64,000 nt of DNA, from NCBI GenBank assembly GCA_003021005.1, contig PXRI01000013.1, forward strand, positions 86,215-150,214, written 5' to 3'. The notes below the pieces were generated by a model that was not told the origin of the DNA, did no database searches, and saw nothing but the letters and a program-made list of their open reading frames with translations. A program made the translations under genes and the position numbers. Shown in pieces: positions 61,062-64,000 of the stretch (its first letter is position 1; each line of letters opens with the position of its first letter). Source of the DNA: Halobacteriales archaeon QS_1_69_70. Lineage in GTDB: Archaea > Halobacteriota > Halobacteria > Halobacteriales > Haloarculaceae.

Positions 61062-61802
61062 ATGCGCAGTACAACACCCCGGGCGGTCCTAGTCGTCGGT
61101 GGCGGCGTCGCCGGACTCTCGGCCGCCGTGTTCACCGCTCGGCACGGCCTCGAGACGCTCGTCGTCGATGCCGGCGAGTCGATCCTCCGGCGGAACGCCC
61201 ACCTCGAGAACTTCCCCGGCTTTCCGGCCGGCGTCAACGCCCGCCGGTTGCTCGACCTGGTCGGCGAACAGGCCGAGGCGGCCGGCTGTGAACGGGTCGA
61301 GGGCACCGTCGTCAGCGTCGAGGCGACCGACGACGGATCGGGCTTCGCCGTCGTGACCGAGGCCGGCGACCGCTACCGCACCGAGTACGTCGTGGCGGCG
61401 ACGAAGAACGAGGTCGGCTACATGGAGGACGTCGACGGCGTCGGGATCATCGACCGCGGAAAGGCGTTCGTCGACGTCGACGAGCGCGGCCGCACTGGCG
61501 TCGAGGGGCTGTACGCCGCCGGGCGGCTCGCCGAGAAACCCCACCAGGCGATCGTCTGTGCCGGCCACGGCGCCGAAGTCGGCCTCGCGATCCTGGAGGA
61601 CCATGACCGCCCGTTCTACCACGACTGGGTCGCCCCGCAGGGCTACTTCACCGACCGCGGCCGGGACCTCCCGCCCGGGTGTGAGGAGATCGACGACGCT
61701 GAGCGAGACCGGCGTGAATCGAACGCAATGTCCGTCATGCAGGATCGCTTCGCCGAGCGCCACCCCGACGAGCAGGAGACACATCCCACCCTCGAGGAGT
61801 AG
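61062..61802 (+). CDS. Thioredoxin-reductase-like single-domain flavoprotein
   Basis: A 246-residue FAD protein with the dinucleotide motif VLVVGGGVAGLSAAVFTARH, the FAD segment NAHLENFPGFPAGVNARRLL and the C-terminal GVEGLYAAGRLAEKPHQAIV. The NADPH-binding domain and redox-active CxxC of true thioredoxin reductases are absent, and the protein is some 60 residues shorter. It is cotranscribed with the siderophore-binding proteins, so it may reduce or process imported ferric siderophores with another electron donor. That role is inference from position; the fold is certain. Confidence 0.82.
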   Translation: MRSTTPRAVLVVGGGVAGLSAAVFTARHGLETLVVDAGESILRRNAHLENFPGFPAGVNARRLLDLVGEQAEAAGCERVEGTVVSVEATDDGSGFAVVTEAGDRYRTEYVVAATKNEVGYMEDVDGVGIIDRGKAFVDVDERGRTGVEGLYAAGRLAEKPHQAIVCAGHGAEVGLAILEDHDRPFYHDWVAPQGYFTDRGRDLPPGCEEIDDAERDRRESNAMSVMQDRFAERHPDEQETHPTLEE

Positions 61803-61833
61803 CGACTACCGACGAACGACCGGTCACGTCACA

Positions 61834-62152
61834 TTCTTCCTCGGCAACACGGTCTTCCGCCGCACCGGTCCTCGGCTACATGGCGGACCACGAGACCGCC
61901 TCCGACCTCACCGCCGTCCTGGAGGACACCGTGTTCCGCGGTGGCCCCACCCACGTGGGCCCACTCGAGCACGTGTTCCTCGTCGAACGGTATGCCAGGC
62001 TGTACTTCCCGGACACCTACCACGGCGAACTGTTCGACCGTGACGAACTGACCGCTATCGTCACGGACTCACCGATCAGGAACACCCGGTCACCGGTTCG
62101 GCGCGTGGGGACCCGTCCTCTCCTGAATCGTGAATATCGCCCGGTACACTAA
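61834..62152 (+). pseudogene. Remnant of a fourth siderophore-binding protein
   Basis: The frame from ATG 61880 reads ADHETASDLTAVLEDTVFRG, then GPTHVGPLEHVFLVERYARL, YFPDTYHGELFDRDELTAIV. It lines up with the C-terminal lobe of the three binding proteins (for example NHDVASELQAVENDRVLRGG, then GPIVHLFQLEQAAQDLHPD and FFDRQHVAAIV). Just before it, in another frame, TFFLGNTVFRR resembles the internal PFFGNTIF segment, so the middle of the gene appears to have been deleted. There is no signal peptide. Homology fades near 62075 while the frame runs on to 62152. It is a decayed fourth copy. Confidence 0.7.
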
Positions 62153-62474
62153 CGTCCGACGTCGTCCCAGGCGGTGTGCCGTGGTCGGTCGGCCAACCCT
62201 CGTGCCGGGCGGGGTCCGCGGAGCGGACCCAATTGCACGAACGGCGCAAGCCGTGGTGCGGGCGACGCCGAAGGCGTCGCCGGATGCCGAGACGGTGCGA
62301 ACCGTCGAGGCGGGTGTCGGACGCACCGGGGTTCTCCGCGCGGTCATCGCTGCCCTGCCGGGCGACTCGGGCGGGGACTGACGGTGCGTGCCTCTCATAC
62401 GACCGCCACGGCTAATCCTCTTTCGGCTCGACGGTCGTCGGGATCCGAGCATCCATAGGGCCGCTCACGGATCG
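62153..62474. other. Gene-free region with four consecutive hairpins
   Basis: I see no supportable gene. From 62212 to 62306 the plus strand folds into four back-to-back hairpins. GGGTCCGC/GCGGACCC at 62212-62230 has a GGA loop. GCAC and ACGGC pair with GCCGT and GTGC at 62235-62259 around GCAA. GGCGACGCC/GGCGTCGCC at 62261-62281 has a GAA loop. GACGGT/ACCGTC at 62291-62306 closes a GCGA loop. Two of the loops are GNRA-type. A frame from 62130 to 62381 crosses the area without recognisable homology. Confidence 0.5.
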
Positions 62475-63836
62475 CTACCGGCCGTCTACCCGGTAATCGT
62501 CGCTCCATATCTGGGCGTAGCGCCCGTTCCGGTAGCCGAACTTCCGCCGGAGGTACGCGGCGAACAGCTTCGCCCCCGTCAGCCCGCTATAGAGCGTCCG
62601 ATACGGTTCGAACCCGTCACGGTCTTTCACCCGATCGACGAGGCCGAAGACGGTGTCCCAGTCGTCCGGCCCGTAGCCGCGGACCATATCGGCGAACGCG
62701 CAGTTCCGCCGGATCTCGTCGCCGACGGCGGCCTGCCACTCGGCGTTGTACGCCGAGAGGTCGTCGCTGGCCGCCAGGCGTCCGGCGATCCGGCCGGTTC
62801 TGATGGCGACGTGGTCGCCGCCCTCGTGGAACGCCGAGGTCCCGCCCATCGCGCCGCCGACGACGGCGACGTCCGCGTCGGTCGGCGACTCGATGGGTCG
62901 GGTCGAGGAGATGGGGTAGGTCTCGGTCCCGCCGGACTTCCCGCGGTCCTCGACGAGCGGGAAGTCCCCGGCGTCGTAGCCGTCGTACACCTCCTCCAGC
63001 AGCCGCCGGATGTAGGTTGCGCCCTGCGGGACGCGGTCGTCGTCCGGGCGGAGCAGATCGTAAGCCTCCCGGTCGTCGACGGCCTCGAGGTCGAGGTCTA
63101 TCGGCATCGTCAGCCCGATGCGGGCGACGGGGTCGTCGTTCGGGAACACCCACGGGTAGGCGGTGTGGCCGGGCATGTATCCCCACCAGAACTTGATCCG
63201 GTCGCCCTCGAACAGCTCCGCGGGCACCCGGCGGTACTCCTGGTAGGCGATGTGGTTGGCGTTGCGGGACGAGAGCCGCGCCATCGTCTCCTCGGGGAGC
63301 CAGCGCCCGAGCACGCGGGCCGTGACGGTTCGCTGGGGACCGTCGGCCAGCACCAGGTGGTCGGCCGCGATTTCGGTCCCGTCCCGCAGCGAGAGCGTGT
63401 GGGACGGCGAGCCGGTCAGGTCCGTCTCGACGTCGCCGACGGCGGTGCCGACGCGGTACTCGGCGCCGGCGCGCTCGGCGCGCTCCCGGAGCCAGTCGTC
63501 GAACAGTGCCCGGTGGACGGTGAACCCGAAGTTCGGGTACGTCGACGCCATAGTCGTGTTCCGCAGTACCAGGGTCTCCGTTGGGCTGTGGAACTCCGCG
63601 GCGGCCAGTTCCTGGTGTTTGACGCGCTCCGGGATGGGCTCCTCGAGGTTCATCAGGTCGACCCAGTAGTCCAGGATCCCGGCGGCGTCCGTCGAGTCCG
63701 GCCCGAGGGCCTCCCGGTCCGCCCGGGGGACGCCCTTCTCGACGACGACGGCGTCGGCGCCCTCGCTGGCGGCCGCGTGGCCGGCGGCGGCGCCGGCGGG
63801 ACCCCCACCGACGACGGCGACGTCGACCTGTTGCAT
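62475..63836 (-). CDS. Geranylgeranyl reductase family FAD-dependent oxidoreductase
   Basis: A 453-residue flavoprotein of the GGR/digeranylgeranylglycerophospholipid reductase family. The N-terminal FAD motif is VDVAVVGGGPAGAAAGHAAA. Mid-protein come FGFTVHRALFDDWLRERAER and ILDYWVDLMNL. The family's substrate-side segments KFWWGYMPGHTAYPWVFPND, VAVVGGAMGGTSAFHEGGDH and ITG-like ends are visible. Such enzymes saturate isoprenoid chains of archaeal lipids or related quinones; which one here is not decided. ATG 63836 begins directly at the FAD motif. It is upstream on the same strand of the gene-free hairpin region. Confidence 0.85.
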   Translation of the reverse strand: MQQVDVAVVGGGPAGAAAGHAAASEGADAVVVEKGVPRADREALGPDSTDAAGILDYWVDLMNLEEPIPERVKHQELAAAEFHSPTETLVLRNTTMASTYPNFGFTVHRALFDDWLRERAERAGAEYRVGTAVGDVETDLTGSPSHTLSLRDGTEIAADHLVLADGPQRTVTARVLGRWLPEETMARLSSRNANHIAYQEYRRVPAELFEGDRIKFWWGYMPGHTAYPWVFPNDDPVARIGLTMPIDLDLEAVDDREAYDLLRPDDDRVPQGATYIRRLLEEVYDGYDAGDFPLVEDRGKSGGTETYPISSTRPIESPTDADVAVVGGAMGGTSAFHEGGDHVAIRTGRIAGRLAASDDLSAYNAEWQAAVGDEIRRNCAFADMVRGYGPDDWDTVFGLVDRVKDRDGFEPYRTLYSGLTGAKLFAAYLRRKFGYRNGRYAQIWSDDYRVDGR

Positions 63837-63910
63837 ACCCGCGACCGGGACCCGGCGGGGCTTAAAACGATTGACCGGCGACGGCGGGGCCAGACCGGCC
63901 CGCGGCCGGC

Positions 63911-64000
63911 TCAGTACTCCGGAGCCTCCTCCCGGACGCCCTCCCGGTCGTTCACCACCCTGGCCCAGACGAACAGCGCGTCCGACAGCCGGTTGAGGTA
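63911..64000 (-). CDS. Cob(I)alamin adenosyltransferase (PduO type), 3' end only
   Basis: The last 29 residues and stop are inside the window; the rest lies beyond the right edge. The visible YLNRLSDALFVWARVVNDRE is the near-invariant C-terminal helix of PduO-type ATP:cob(I)alamin adenosyltransferases, which finish adenosylcobalamin synthesis. The stop is TGA at 63911-63913. A 75-base gap separates it from the geranylgeranyl-reductase-like gene, which may be cotranscribed. Confidence 0.85.
   Translation of the reverse strand, partial: YLNRLSDALFVWARVVNDREGVREEAPEY

Noticed and set aside
1..64000. CRISPR arrays, complete insertion sequences, rRNA or tRNA genes
   Set aside because: None was seen. 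The direct repeats found are short tandem or two-copy units without regular spacers, and no transposase gene is present.

Overview
The window is chromosomal DNA from a halophilic archaeon (class Halobacteria). The evidence is the very high GC content with strongly GC-biased third codon positions, acidic proteins, HTH_10 (Bat-like) regulators, a halocyanin-like blue copper protein, Tat lipoproteins with a twin-arginine plus lipobox, MoxR/DUF58/transglutaminase clusters, CofD of F420 synthesis, the archaeal/eukaryotic ribosomal protein S17e and short TATA-type promoters close to start codons. I cannot name the genus.

Layout. 1-8.6 kb: a less GC-extreme, accessory-looking stretch. It holds a Bat-like regulator divergent from a rhodanese/metallo-beta-lactamase fusion plus MFS transporter, a membrane protein, a cupredoxin-methyltransferase pair, and an ABC-2 exporter operon with its own HTH_10 regulator. 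8.68-9.13 kb is a decayed pyridoxamine-phosphate-oxidase-like gene. 9.2-17.7 kb has a saccharopine-dehydrogenase-like oxidoreductase and the first MoxR / DUF58 / transglutaminase cluster, whose transglutaminase lacks the expected catalytic Cys. 17.8-25 kb has an F420-type LLM oxidoreductase, a nucleotide-sugar epimerase, a broken DUF1616 gene, a sugar nucleotidyltransferase and ATP-type PEP carboxykinase. 25-32.6 kb is a second MoxR cluster (DUF4129 protein, frameshifted DUF58, DUF4350). 33-40 kb has an ABC ATPase / GT-C-like membrane protein / very large FtsX-like permease operon with a divergent PadR regulator. 40-43 kb has a fused HMG-CoA-synthase-like/DUF35 protein coupled to a thiolase. 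43.4-46.9 kb is a translationally coupled run: cofD, a Dus-like TIM barrel, a CitG-like protein and DUF447, followed by rps17e. 47-52.8 kb has asd, a D-2-hydroxyacid dehydrogenase, a 0.9-kb gene-free and highly structured stretch, an enoyl-CoA hydratase and hisD.

The right end (53-62 kb) is an iron-siderophore uptake locus: a FecCD permease and ATPase, three tandem Tat-lipoprotein solute-binding proteins, a flavoprotein, and the remnant of a fourth binding protein. Two DtxR-type palindromic operators sit just before the start sites of the permease and binding-protein operons. A DtxR-family regulator gene lies immediately upstream but carries a single-base frameshift. The window ends with a geranylgeranyl-reductase-like flavoprotein and the 3' end of a cobalamin adenosyltransferase gene.

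Four or five genes carry frameshifts or deletions. Either the strain is losing genes, or the assembly has residual single-base indels. Both readings are kept open below.
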